Below, in pieces: positions 1 through 9,597 of a stretch of 64,000 nucleotides of DNA (the first letter of the stretch is position 1; each line of letters opens with the position of its first letter). Under the pieces are notes generated by a model. The model did not search any database and was not told the origin of the DNA. It saw only the letters and a list, made by a program, of their open reading frames with translations. Both the position numbers and the translations under genes were made by a program. The DNA is from Dactylis glomerata (taxonomy: Eukaryota > Streptophyta > Magnoliopsida > Poales > Poaceae): positions 558,001 through 622,000 of the forward strand of contig QXEO01002092.1 of NCBI GenBank assembly GCA_007115705.1. Direction: 5' to 3'.

Positions 1-331
1 TACTTGTTGTTTTGTTACATGTTCGCTTGCTGCCATTTTTATTCCAGATTGCATTTACTACTTATAATCATCTATACCACCTGCATTTCACTATCTCTTC
101 GCCGAACTAGTGCACCTATACATCTGACAAGTGTATTAGGTGTGTTGGGGACACAAGAGACTTTCTGTATCGTAATTGCAGGGTTGCTTGAGAGGGATAG
201 CTTTGACCTCTTCCTCCCTGAGTTTGATAAACCTTGGGTGATCCACTTAAGGGAAACTTGCTGCTGCTCTACAAACCTCTGCACTTGGAGGCCCAACAAG
301 TGTCTACAAGAATAGAAGTGCGTAGACATCA
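1..331 (+). mobile_element. 3' end of a TGATACGTCTC-type Gypsy LTR (truncated by window)
   Basis: This is the last ~330 bp of an LTR of the same family as the LTRs at 49778-51211 and 56446-57878, here in the opposite orientation. It contains the same block (GTGCACCTATA, CTTGAGAGGGATAGC, CTCTGCACTTGGAGGCCCAAC) and ends GTAGACATCA at 331. No tRNA primer site follows. Instead the next base starts an open gag frame of another element, so this is a 3' LTR or solo LTR inserted into that gag. The target duplication would be AGCAT at 332-336, but its partner lies outside the window. Confidence 0.85.
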
Positions 332-2533
332 AGCATCTCCAAAAATCTAGACTCGTCCTTCCTATCGGTCGATGAGCAAGGAAATATCATACCAAAAACT
401 CCCAAAGCAGCATTAGTGGCAGCTCAAGCATATCTATTCACCACTCGACCGAGCCCAGGAGACCCAAGGGAGCATATGCACATGGCAGTGTTAAACGGAT
501 TAAAGATGGTAGGCAACAAGTTATCAGCAAAAGAAGAAGAGGCGTACCACAACAAGGGAGCGCACAAGCCAAGATCGCCTCGCCGTCACAATAGTCCTCG
601 GCACAGAAGTGGTAGTCGTCGATCCCGATCACCATCACCAAAACAGCACGGGGGAACCCGAAAATCTCGATCTCCAAATAGAAGGTACGAAGACGATGAA
701 AAAGAGATGGGAGCATCGTGCTTTACTCGCAGAGTTTGCACCACACCAGTACCCAAAGGATTCAAACTACCTCATGACCAACAAAAATACGACGGGTCAC
801 AGGAGCCACAGTCATGGCTCTCGGATTACCTGCAAGCAGTACAAATATTAGGAGGAACCAAAGAAACAGCTATGCAAAGTTTGCAACTACACCTCACCGG
901 CGCAGCAAGGTCATGGTTGAGCAAATTAGAAAAAGAAACTATCGGCAGCTGGGAAGATCTCACGAAACAATTCACATGCAACTTCAAGTCGACATACAAG
1001 CGGCCGGCATCCATAGAAGAAGTCAAAGCATGCGTACAACAACGCGGGGAAACGCTGAGGGCATATATCCAAAGATGGAGTCTCATCAAAAATTCAGCAG
1101 TCGAAGTGTCAGACGAAAGAGCAATAGATGCGTTCATAGCAGGCTTAAGGCGAGGAGACCTAGTCGAAGAAATGGGGAGAATCAAGCCGAAAACAGTGTC
1201 AGACCTAATGGACGTAGCAAACAGATTCGCAGATGGAGAAGACGCATGCAATAACAAACGAACGAGATCGCCAGAAGACGATAGAAGAAACAAATATGGA
1301 GGACAAAGAAGAAGATCCCACAATTACGACAACTATGGCTCCCACAGCCAAGTAGCCGCGGGATATAAGGATAACAACTACCAAGGGAGTGATCGCAGAA
1401 GCTCAGGATATCGAAGCTACGGGAAAGAGGAGTACAAGAAGTTCCAGGCCAGAGAATCTAGAGAGTACAACCCATCGCCAGAAGACATGTTGAACGGGCC
1501 CTGCCATATACACTCAGCGTTCGTCGATGGAAAGCGAGTATCCAGGCACACAATGAAAGATTGCACAACATTCTTGAAGCTACAGGAAGCGGCATTGAAC
1601 AAGCAAACAGGGGCAAAGCGGCAAGGATACGAGGGAAACAGCAATAACGCCACCGCGAGTCAGCAAGGAAACAACGGAGCTCCTCAAGGGCAGGACCAGC
1701 CAAATCAAGGACGCGACGACGACGGAGGGTACGTTCCATCCAAGGGGCACATCACAGCAATGATACAACCTGTGCCTAAGTCAAACAAAGAAGAGAAAAG
1801 CATAACCCGACAAATCAACCTAGCAATCACGGCACCTCCAGCTACAACGGAATACCTACATTGGTCAGAGCAACCAATCGAGTTCACTAGAGAAGATCAT
1901 CCCATAACAGTACCTCGGCCAGGAAATGCGCCTCTGGTACTCAAATCTCAGATTGGCACATATGATGTCGACAGAATATTCATGGACGCAGGAAGTGGAA
2001 TAAACTTGATATATGCAAAGACACTCAGAGCAATGCATATATCACTAGAATTCTTGAAGCCAACAGACTATTCCTTCCACGGGATCGTACCAGGAAGTGC
2101 TAACTATCCACTAGGTCGGATAGCACTCAACGTTTGCTTCGGCAACAGACAAAACTACAGAAGAGAAAAACTAGACTTCAAAGTCATGGACTGGCCATCT
2201 CAGTATCACGCGATCCTCGGGAGACCCGCGTTTTCGCGATTCATGGCAGTACCTCACTACACGTATCTAGTACTCAAGATGCCAGGACCAAAGGGAATCA
2301 TCATAGTAAAAGGAAGCTTCGAAGTTTCTGACCAATGTGACAAGGAGTTCCACAAGATGGCGCAAAATTTTGGCATGATAACCAACTATGCAGGAAAAGC
2401 GACAAGCACGACTATGAAAGGCGACAAGCTACCCGAAGGACGTACTCCGGAGCTAGAGACGAAGAAACCACGAGTAGAAGCATCAGGAGAAGTCGAAGTT
2501 ACAGAAGAAGAAGAGAAGACCACGATGGCATAA
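332..2533 (+). CDS. Gag-protease polyprotein of element F (5'-truncated)
   Basis: This would encode the capsid polyprotein and aspartic protease of a Gypsy retrotransposon, acting in cytoplasmic virus-like particles. The frame is open from the LTR junction at 332 to a stop at 2531-2533; the first possible start inside is a GTG at 416, so the true N-terminus is missing. Counting residues from 416: an Arg/Ser-rich basic segment (about 50-90), a retrotrans_gag domain (about 150-265, LHLTGAARSWL, AYIQRW, DAFIAGLRRGDLVEEMGR), a basic linker, and a retropepsin-like domain with FMDAGSG (active-site D at about 528) followed by ILGRPAF. It is uninterrupted, unlike the gag of B, C and E, and about one third of positions differ from those. 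No RT follows; the frame ends in a Glu-rich tail. Confidence 0.85.
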   Translation, partial: SISKNLDSSFLSVDEQGNIIPKTPKAALVAAQAYLFTTRPSPGDPREHMHMAVLNGLKMVGNKLSAKEEEAYHNKGAHKPRSPRRHNSPRHRSGSRRSRSPSPKQHGGTRKSRSPNRRYEDDEKEMGASCFTRRVCTTPVPKGFKLPHDQQKYDGSQEPQSWLSDYLQAVQILGGTKETAMQSLQLHLTGAARSWLSKLEKETIGSWEDLTKQFTCNFKSTYKRPASIEEVKACVQQRGETLRAYIQRWSLIKNSAVEVSDERAIDAFIAGLRRGDLVEEMGRIKPKTVSDLMDVANRFADGEDACNNKRTRSPEDDRRNKYGGQRRRSHNYDNYGSHSQVAAGYKDNNYQGSDRRSSGYRSYGKEEYKKFQARESREYNPSPEDMLNGPCHIHSAFVDGKRVSRHTMKDCTTFLKLQEAALNKQTGAKRQGYEGNSNNATASQQGNNGAPQGQDQPNQGRDDDGGYVPSKGHITAMIQPVPKSNKEEKSITRQINLAITAPPATTEYLHWSEQPIEFTREDHPITVPRPGNAPLVLKSQIGTYDVDRIFMDAGSGINLIYAKTLRAMHISLEFLKPTDYSFHGIVPGSANYPLGRIALNVCFGNRQNYRREKLDFKVMDWPSQYHAILGRPAFSRFMAVPHYTYLVLKMPGPKGIIIVKGSFEVSDQCDKEFHKMAQNFGMITNYAGKATSTTMKGDKLPEGRTPELETKKPRVEASGEVEVTEEEEKTTMA

Positions 2534-2821
2534 TTATCAAAGAACAACAGAGTAGAGTAGAAACATAAGGCTATAAAAGCCACGAGTTATCTCAGGGCAA
2601 TGCCCTCTAGATCCAGAACACAGGTCATAGGCCGGATCTCTTGGGTCACCCAATGTATTTTACATTACAAGTATAATAAAGACAAAGCGTTCCTCATATC
2701 TGAGTTTACGAGTCTTTCAATGCGGCAAACGCACGAATCATACAAAAACGCTTTGAGAAGAAATTTCAGACATATAGTCACGAAATAAAAAACTCTCGCG
2801 TTACACATATATACAAAAACA
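2534..2821. other. pol-less junction between gag-protease and the antisense gene of F
   Basis: This 288 bp has no ORF of note. It contains a short block (GAACACAGGTCATAGGCCGGATCTCTTGGGTCA) that resembles the sequence found just after the integrase stop in D (around 18377-18420) and B (around 27987-28025). Thus the 3' flank of pol is present although pol itself is absent, which points to a precise loss of pol or to template switching between related elements. Confidence 0.55.
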
Positions 2822-5800
2822 CTACAACATTGGGTCATCAGAATCATCCACCCCTAGGGGGTCTAAGTAATGATGCTCACGGAAACACGCGGCATCCTCT
2901 CGAAGTAATCTAGCTATGATTCTTCTCGCTGGAAGGAGGGTAGCATCCATATGGACTCGCATCCTAGCTCCTCCTGAAGGAAGACTAAGCGACATGGAAC
3001 TGTAATTAAGCCATGGGTGCCACTTGCGTATCCATCCAAGAGCGAAATTGGCGCCAACCACTAAGTTGAGTTCAATCAGACGATGGATTCGTTGACTAGA
3101 TCGGAAAGTATCTAGTAATAGTGGAAAGCTTGCAGGCAAGGGATTACGAGGAAGCATGACAGAGTGCATGGTCGTCAAGGATCTTCGACAACCATCAACT
3201 TCCTCTCCGATATGCTGGGCGCGGTCTTGAAGCAAAATGATAGCCTCACGGCATCGCGGATTAGACCACAAACTATCAATACCCTCTGATGCTCTCTCCA
3301 GAGCCGCATTTCGCTTGGCAACCCGACGAGCTTCATCAGCAAAATCCAAGCAAGTACCTAAGAGTACAAAGGATATCAAAAGACAGTAATAGGAAAAGAG
3401 AAGTCACAAGGAATCTTACATCTCAGCATCTCGCAAGCAGATTCGACAATGCCAATGATAAAAGATTCACATTCTTCATAATGGACAATCTTCGCCGTCA
3501 GACTAGACACCTTATCATCAAGAGCAGATATCCGCTTCATGAAACCACAAGCTTTGCTAGCTTTGTCAACAGCCATCTGTGCTTGGTGTTTGGCCAAAGT
3601 TAAGCGAGTCTCAAGATCTGAAATCCTTGAAGAATATTCCGCGCATTGAGAGCAGCGACGAGGAGGCGACAAAACTTTGGAACCAAACATGCTGGCAGAA
3701 GAGGGAGCATGAGCGTGACTCAAAGGATCACCGATGCGCACGGACTGGAAGTCAAAAGAAAGGAAAGGGGAAACATTTCAGAAGCTAACACAATATATAA
3801 TAGAAAAGAGATATATTTACATACATGCAAACCCTTTGGATAAGGTTCTCGGGTTGCATAGGACTAAAGGTTCTTACAATCAAAAGCAGAAATTGAAACT
3901 ACAATAAGGAAGCCGAGTCTACGCCACCTCGGCATTTTGCTCCATGGCAGAGGAAGGAATGGTAACATCAGCATCAGCAGTTGAAGGAGGCGCGGAAGTA
4001 GCCGTCGCTGGAGTCGAGGAAGTTGGCGCCAAGGAAGCCGCAGAGGCCGCTGAAGGAGAAATTATCGACACTATGGCGGGCGTAAATTTCTTTGCCTTCT
4101 CAAAGAAGGCCTTCAGCTCCGAGCGGGTGCGTCCATGAGGGGAGCTAATCTTCTCCCAATCAAGATCAGCACCATGCGCATAGGAAAGCGCGATGGCACC
4201 CTCAGCACCTCGCTTCACAGAAAGCCCCTTCAGCTGAAGGATGGGATCATCATCAGTATCGAAGGCTTTGGCAAGTTTCTTCAGGTCATTGATCGGAACC
4301 TCCGCCTTTTTCTTCGGCCACAACCCGACGAAAATCTGCGAAAGAACGCGGTTCACCAACTCAAAGATCTCCTGGACAGATATCCAGTTTGCTTCGAGTA
4401 AGTTAACCGCGGCCAGAAGAGGATCATCGCCCGGTTGCAGAGTCGACAAAGATACCTTGGTACGCTCTGAACAGCAAATAGGAACAGATAAGTAAGAAGG
4501 AAAGGGAAATATCACCGAGTATAAGAAAGTAACAACAGCAGGAAAAGAGGACAAAGCAAGTATGTACCTCCAGCAGCAGCAGACATTGTGTTGAGCCATT
4601 CGGCTACGGCTTGCTCTCGCTAAAAGTGCTCCTTGTTGGCGTCGGCCAAAGCTTTCTCCGCTTTCTTCGCCTTAGCGAGTGCTGTCTTATGCAGTTTCTC
4701 AGCATTTGTTTTGGCAGCAGTCGTAGAATCAAACACTTTCTGCGAAGCGCTAAGCTCAGCTTCTAGCGATGAAATGCGAGCATTGGCTGATGCTAGAGCA
4801 TCTGCACTCCAGCAAAGAGAGGAAAAGGAAGTCAAATAAACAGGGAAAAAGTGTATAGAGCAAGCAAAGATAGGATAAAGAATTCAGCTTCAGAAGCTTT
4901 CGCAACCTTCAAATACTGAGTACACTCAGTACCCAAGGCGACGAATTTCTTCATCAGCGCCTGGCAAGACAAGAACGTATAAGAATACGCAAGGCGAAGG
5001 GAAAAAATTTATAAGTACAATCACTCACATCATCAGAAGAGCTTGTGGGCTCATGTGCTTCAAGAGAAATGTCGGCTTCTTTGAATTTCTTCGCTCGCTT
5101 GTTATTTCGGGACACAGTAATCTTCTTGGTAGAAGCTCTGGTGACCCTCGGCGCTTGAACAGTGAGCTCAGTCTCTTGCACGGAAGGATCATCAGCAATT
5201 ATGTATGGAGTAGAAGGAACAGCCGTGGCATCCTTTTTCGATTCCTCGTCATCACTGCAAGAGGACACAGGTTTTATACAACTCGAAAGAGAGAAAAAAA
5301 GTACAGTAAAATTGTAGAACTCGAAGAGCACTTACGATGCCATGAGATCAAAGAACTCAACATCGTCTTCAAGAACAGGGGCTTCAGTAGCCGCAGTCCT
5401 CTGCGCAGAGGTACTCGAAGAAGCAACGTCGTCGACACGCTTCCTCTTCTTATCTGCACCAGTGTCTTCAGACAGCGCTGGAGGAGGCGACGTCATCGAA
5501 CTGGTATCTTCTTCTGATTCTTCGGCTTCATCTCAGTCCTGATTCTCTTCAGCCTCGGGGGCTTCAGATACAGTGGAGGCCAGATCAGCTGGAAGAGGCC
5601 CTTCCTCTGGAAGAGGAGGGCGTGAAACGAGGAATTGGTGGTCCTACAAATGGATAAGTCAGAAAAGTAACCAATAAAAAACGCAGGTGGAAACCGATGA
5701 AATTTGACAACAAGTATACAAAGCAAACAAATGCATACCTCGGGTAGGGGGTGCACAGAGTCGAAGTAATTGGCAGTCAAGTCTGCGACTGCGTGATCTT

Positions 5801-6674
5801 TGGTGAGCTTGGTGAGGCTCCTAACTCGCTTGTCGACATCTTGCTTCTCCATTAGATCTTCAGAGATGCGAGAAGAGTCCTCCAAGCCAGAATAGCTCCA
5901 AAGTTTGGAAAGGCGATGCTGCAGGGGTTGAACTCGACGTTGCACAAAGAACGCCATGAGCTGAATACCCGACAAAGCACCTCCTTTACCTCCTTTCAGA
6001 GCTTGGATGCGAGTCAATAGAGGAGCAATCTGCTCCATTTCAGCATCTGTGGGAGGCGAATCCCACGATGCCAATTTCTTCAGCTCCTTGGAGGCGTCAA
6101 AGGGGGCTAAGCCATACTCGTCTTCGGAGGAGGCCTTACGGTCCTTGATGTAGAACCATTTTGTCCTCCAACCTTGGACTGACGCAGACATAGAAAACTC
6201 TAGATATTGAGCTTCGGCGCGCACAGAGACAACAGCGCCGCCCAGTTCGGGTTTGTTGGCTAATGCAACGCTGGGGCGGAGTCGAAAGATCGAGCGCCAA
6301 AGAAGGAAGTGGGGCTCAATCCCCAAGAATGACTCGCAAAGAGTCACGAAGCAAGCGATGTGGAGGATAGAATTCGGTGTGAGCTGGTGAAGCTGCACAC
6401 CATAAACAAAAAGAAGCCCACGAAGAAACTCGTGGGCAGGAAGAGAAAGTCCGTGGAGGAGGAAGGAAAGGAACATCACCCGATAACCGCTCGGGGGCTG
6501 AGAGATCCGCTCGGTGCTTGGGAACTTGATGGAGTCCTTGCTGGAGATGAGGCCGTCCATCCTAGCCTTCTCCACCTCCTTCTGCTGGATAGCAGAGCGC
6601 ACCCAGTTGGTCGCGGGGTTTGCCATCTTTCCCTTGGCCATAATGTTCTTCGGCGCAAGGTGCTTCACGCGCAT
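2822..6674 (-). CDS. Antisense, intron-containing gene of element F (putative gypsy-type transposon / Transposase_28 type)
   Basis: This gene is transcribed against the element. The first exon (6674 down to about 5739) encodes an N-terminal domain typical of plant proteins annotated 'putative gypsy type transposon' (PSGYRVMFLSFLLHGLSLP, HEFLRGLLFVYGVQLHQLTPN, GWRTKWFYIKDR). GT-AG introns can be read at about 5738-5644, 5335-5255 and 5028-4961, giving exons near 5643-5336, 5254-5029 and 4960 onward. Further coding blocks at 4835-4620, 4599-3919, 3741-3376 and 3379-2822 are rich in Ala/Glu/Lys and look like coiled coil. Downstream exon limits are uncertain. Antisense extra ORFs are known from Tat-lineage elements such as Grande and RIRE2; the biochemical function is unknown. 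B, D and E carry a different antisense ORF at the equivalent place. Confidence 0.7.
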
Positions 6675-6786
6675 CTACAAATCTGCGCCTGGGGGCTATG
6701 CGCGAGGGGAGAAGGATGCAGAGATCGGCAATGGTGGCGTCGGCAGAGAAGAAGAGCTGGTAAATAGTAAAAAAAACCCCACTCTC

Positions 6787-6800
6787 CCCTTATATACCTT
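6787..6800 (-). promoter_or_regulatory. TATA box of the antisense gene of F
   Basis: Read on the minus strand the sequence is AAGGTATATAAGGGGAG, a good plant TATA box about 115 bp upstream of the ATG at 6674. It is followed by a pyrimidine-rich leader. The position implies that the antisense gene has its own promoter and does not depend on an LTR. Confidence 0.6.
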
Positions 6801-7072
6801 CTCGGCGAAGGAACGTGGGCTGAGACGTGGCGATAGGAGCGGAAGCGGCAGCCCACTAACAGGCAGGAAAATACTAAATTACCACGCTACCCATGAAACG
6901 GTTCGCGCTCAAACCAGAGTGACGTATAGCTAAACTTGGCCAATGACGTCACGGGGAAGATGAAAAGTAAAAAGATCAAGTTGACAGATGTATATACTCG
7001 ACGAATATCGAATATGGCGAGATCAAAGAGGGAAATAAAAGTTGGCACCGACAATTCAAATATCGATTGAGG

Positions 7073-7345
7073 AGACTATACCCGAAAATATTCGACTATA
7101 GCCTCGGGGGCTACTACCATCGGGAGCGCTGAGCGCGCCCCCGACGAAATTATCATTAAACTATTGAAGTATGAAGATAAGAGAACACTATATTCGAGTC
7201 CATACTCGAAAAAAATTATTCGACTATAGCCTCGGGGGCTACTCCCATCGGGAGCGCTGAGCACGCACCCGACGATATTTATTCATGAATACTGAAGCAA
7301 CAAAGATGAAGGAAGATTCGATGACACGACATTACTACCATCGGG
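7073..7345 (+). repeat. ~128 bp tandem repeat in the 3' tail of F
   Basis: The block CGACTATAGCCTCGGGGGCTACT.CCATCGGGAGCGCTGAGC occurs at about 7093 and again at about 7221 (period 128 bp), with a partial third copy near 7333. Each copy holds the near-palindrome TCCCATCGGGAGC. Related blocks occur once or twice in the tails of B, C, D and E. Confidence 0.7.
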
Positions 7346-7626
7346 AGCGAGTTTTTTATTAAGTCATGGTTATATAACCCGAATATTTTCAGTCAAATAA
7401 GACTGCGATATACGATTCTCGAGTTGTGTTATCGTAACGAAACTCGAATGCCGTGATTTGTCACGAAGGTAAGCCCCCGGGATCCGTCCTGTGTTGCCTA
7501 GTATACGCACATGGATACGCTCTCCCTGTATGTATCCGTGTCTACGATGCGAAGAAAAATCCTGGTGGACGCACTGGGTACCCTGAGAATCACTGGGATT
7601 CATTCTTTGTAAGTCCTAAATGCGGC
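7346..7626 (+). other. Conserved 3' tail of F, left part
   Basis: This non-coding segment (GATTCTCGAGTTG, CACGAAGGTAAG, GGATCCGTCCTGTGT, GGTACCCTGAGAATCACTGGGATTCATTC, CCTAAATGCGGC) is conserved in B, C, D and E just upstream of the 3' LTR. It is cut by E after GCGGC at 7622-7626 and resumes at 16459 (AAAAGAGTGGGTTTGACCGG). Confidence 0.75.
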
Positions 7627-7960
7627 TGACGAGGGTTAACTCGACAAATGTCTTAAATGAAGGACTTAGGATCGGGGAGATAGGGCGTCGGATGAACTCA
7701 AAGGTAAAGTTAGTCGAAATAAGGTGTATCAAAAGTAAACTTGGGTGTTTAACCTGGCTTGCTTTCAATTTGTCCCACACCGTCCCCTCCTGGCCCCTAT
7801 ATATAGATGACCAGGTCTCGAGGATCGGGTGGGATCCCATACAGATTACAATATCGACATACGGTAAGGACTCGTATCTCGACTATCATTACAATTGGGC
7901 CTAGCTTAACGGGCCTCAGGGGTACTCAACTAACGGGCTCTATTATCTATACCCTTGTCA
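7627..7960 (-). repeat. 3' LTR of element E
   Basis: 334 bp, TG...CA bounded. It contains a TATATATAG motif near 7798-7806, a likely core promoter. It is about 97 % identical by eye to the partner at 16120-16453. Confidence 0.93.
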
Positions 7961-8904
7961 GTAGCCCCTTAGATTCTACCAGAATTGCAGATTCGGGTTG
8001 AATCTCTAATCTTGAAATCTTTGACTTGATCAATTCTTTGACTTCTTTGTATCTTCAAATCTTCGACTTGGTCTTTCGACATATTTTATTGATAATATCT
8101 CGCAAGGGGTTTTGATGAACAAGCCTGACACCTCTGACGGATCAAGAGGTCACTTAACTGCCAGAACAGATACTTGCCACCTACTTCAAATTCAATCCCC
8201 TTGGACTTGAATTCGGGAAACCGGTCAAACCCACTCTTTTGCCGCATTTAGGACTTACAAAGAATGAATCCCAGTGATTCTCAGGGTACCCAGTGCGTCC
8301 ACCAGGATTTTCTTCGCGTCGTAGACACGGATACATACCAGCAGAGCGCATCCATGTGCGTATACCAGGCCACATAGGACGGATCCCAGGGTCTTACCTT
8401 CGTGAATAACCACGGTATTTGAGTTTCATTGCGATAACACAACTCGAGAATTGCATATTGCAGTCTTTATTTGACTGATTAAATATCTGAAGTTTTCGAG
8501 TTGTATTTACCAACTTTTTCATGAATAACTCCCGATGGGAGTAATCGCCATACATTTTGTCGACTATGTAGTCGAAGTTATCATCGTTGCCGGAATGTTG
8601 GTGACATGTCCCTGGATTGCTACTTTGTATTTTTCTTTCTGCCTGTTTTCTTCTATCGGGTGCACGCTCAGCGCTCCCGATGGGAGTAGCCCCCGAGGCT
8701 ATAGCCGGAATGTTTTCGGGTATAGGCTCAAAACATAATTCTTTTAATATGCTTATTGTCTTGTCTCCTTTCTATCACGCCAGAAGCCCCCGAGTCCAGG
8801 GCGAAGTTTCTATTTTTTCTTTGATATATATTCCTTTTGTATTATCGTGTGCTCTATGCATAATTTTAACTCCTTTGTAAATTTTGTATGGTCCTTGATT
8901 CTAG
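7961..8904 (-). other. 3' tail of element E
   Basis: Non-coding in my reading. It carries the conserved tail in reverse (AATCCCAGTGATTCTCAGGGTACCC; ACGGATCCCAGGGTCTTACC), two copies of the palindrome-like CTCCCGATGGGAG (about 8527 and 8677) and a GGCTATAGCC.G...TTTTCGGGTATAGG block. Confidence 0.7.
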
Positions 8905-9024
8905 AAAGGCCCATTAATATCTGCCTATAAATAAAGCCACTTGAGGGTAAAAACCCTAAGTAGATTCTTCCTCCGCCGCATTATCTTTTCTCCATCTAGG
9001 GTTTCTCTTCCACAACCAATCTCC
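8905..9024 (+). promoter_or_regulatory. Promoter and 5' leader of the antisense B3 ORF in E
   Basis: GGCCCA (8908-8913, the reverse of the TGGGCC site II motif), a TATA box CTATAAATA (8925-8933), a telo-box AAACCCTAA (8951-8959) and a second one in reverse (TAGGGTTT, 8997-9004) precede an ATG in CCATGG context at 9025. The same elements in the same order and spacing occur upstream of the B copy (28885-29010) and the D copy (19286-19430). Telo-box plus site II is typical of plant genes active in dividing cells. Confidence 0.75.
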
Positions 9025-9597
9025 ATGGCTGATGCCGAGGGAACCCGTCTGGATCTCGGCTCTGCGACGATGTCGCGGGGTCACGGCCGGCCTCGTGGTA
9101 GTAAGAGTAAAGCACCACCAGCAGCTGTAGGATCTTCCTCTTCCGCTCCGGCAAAGCATCGTCCTGGCCGTCCGGCCAGGAGTAAGAATAAACCAAAAGC
9201 ACCTCTTGCTATCGCAGGTCCAAGTGATCCTCCTTGTAACACTTCCTCTCCTCAACCGAGGGTTTTCTCGTTTTTCTGTATTGCCAGCACGCAGTGCCAT
9301 GAAATTCAATGGCTGCCGCTGAAATTCACCAAGTTCATGAATGGTCGTGAGCTGCGCGAAGCAATTCTCCGTGAACACTCTGGGGGAGGAACCCCCTACG
9401 AGGTTGAAGTCTGGTATGATGGTGCTGGCGAGCAATACTTCAAGGGTGGTTGGTCGGAGTTTGTGGATGACCACGACATTCAGCAGGGTTTCTTCATGTC
9501 CTTCGACTTCCACATTGGTACGTCGAAGTTTGACATGAAGATCTATGACGGCACTCAATGCCAGAAGGAGTACAAGGCTGAAGTTCACTTCCACTAG
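9025..9597 (+). CDS. AT-hook / B3-domain DNA-binding protein encoded antisense in element E
   Basis: This is an intact ORF of 190 codons, antisense to the retrotransposon. Residues about 20-30 (GRPRGSK) and 45-57 (RPGRP.RSKNK) are AT-hook-like motifs, which bind the minor groove of AT-rich DNA. Residues about 85-185 read as a plant B3 domain: LPLKFTKFMNGRELREAI, PYEVEVWYDG, YFKGGWSEFVDDHDIQQGFF, then FDFHIGTSKFDMKIYD. B3 domains bind specific DNA in plant transcription factors (ARF, LAV, REM families). The start at 9025 is chosen because the N-terminus MADAEGTR is shared with B and is preceded by a conserved leader. A function in targeting, silencing escape or host gene control is conjecture. 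The exact B3 subfamily is not resolved. Confidence 0.8.
   Translation: MADAEGTRLDLGSATMSRGHGRPRGSKSKAPPAAVGSSSSAPAKHRPGRPARSKNKPKAPLAIAGPSDPPCNTSSPQPRVFSFFCIASTQCHEIQWLPLKFTKFMNGRELREAILREHSGGGTPYEVEVWYDGAGEQYFKGGWSEFVDDHDIQQGFFMSFDFHIGTSKFDMKIYDGTQCQKEYKAEVHFH

Noticed and set aside
438..1323. Minus-strand frames opposite the gag of F
   Set aside because: They are shadows of a well-supported gag frame and have no recognisable domain.
8181..8375. Short tail frames (and those at 20048-20242, 21080-21271) as a conserved small protein
   Set aside because: Both strands give short frames over the conserved tail and stops fall at different places in the five elements, so conservation is more likely at the nucleotide level.
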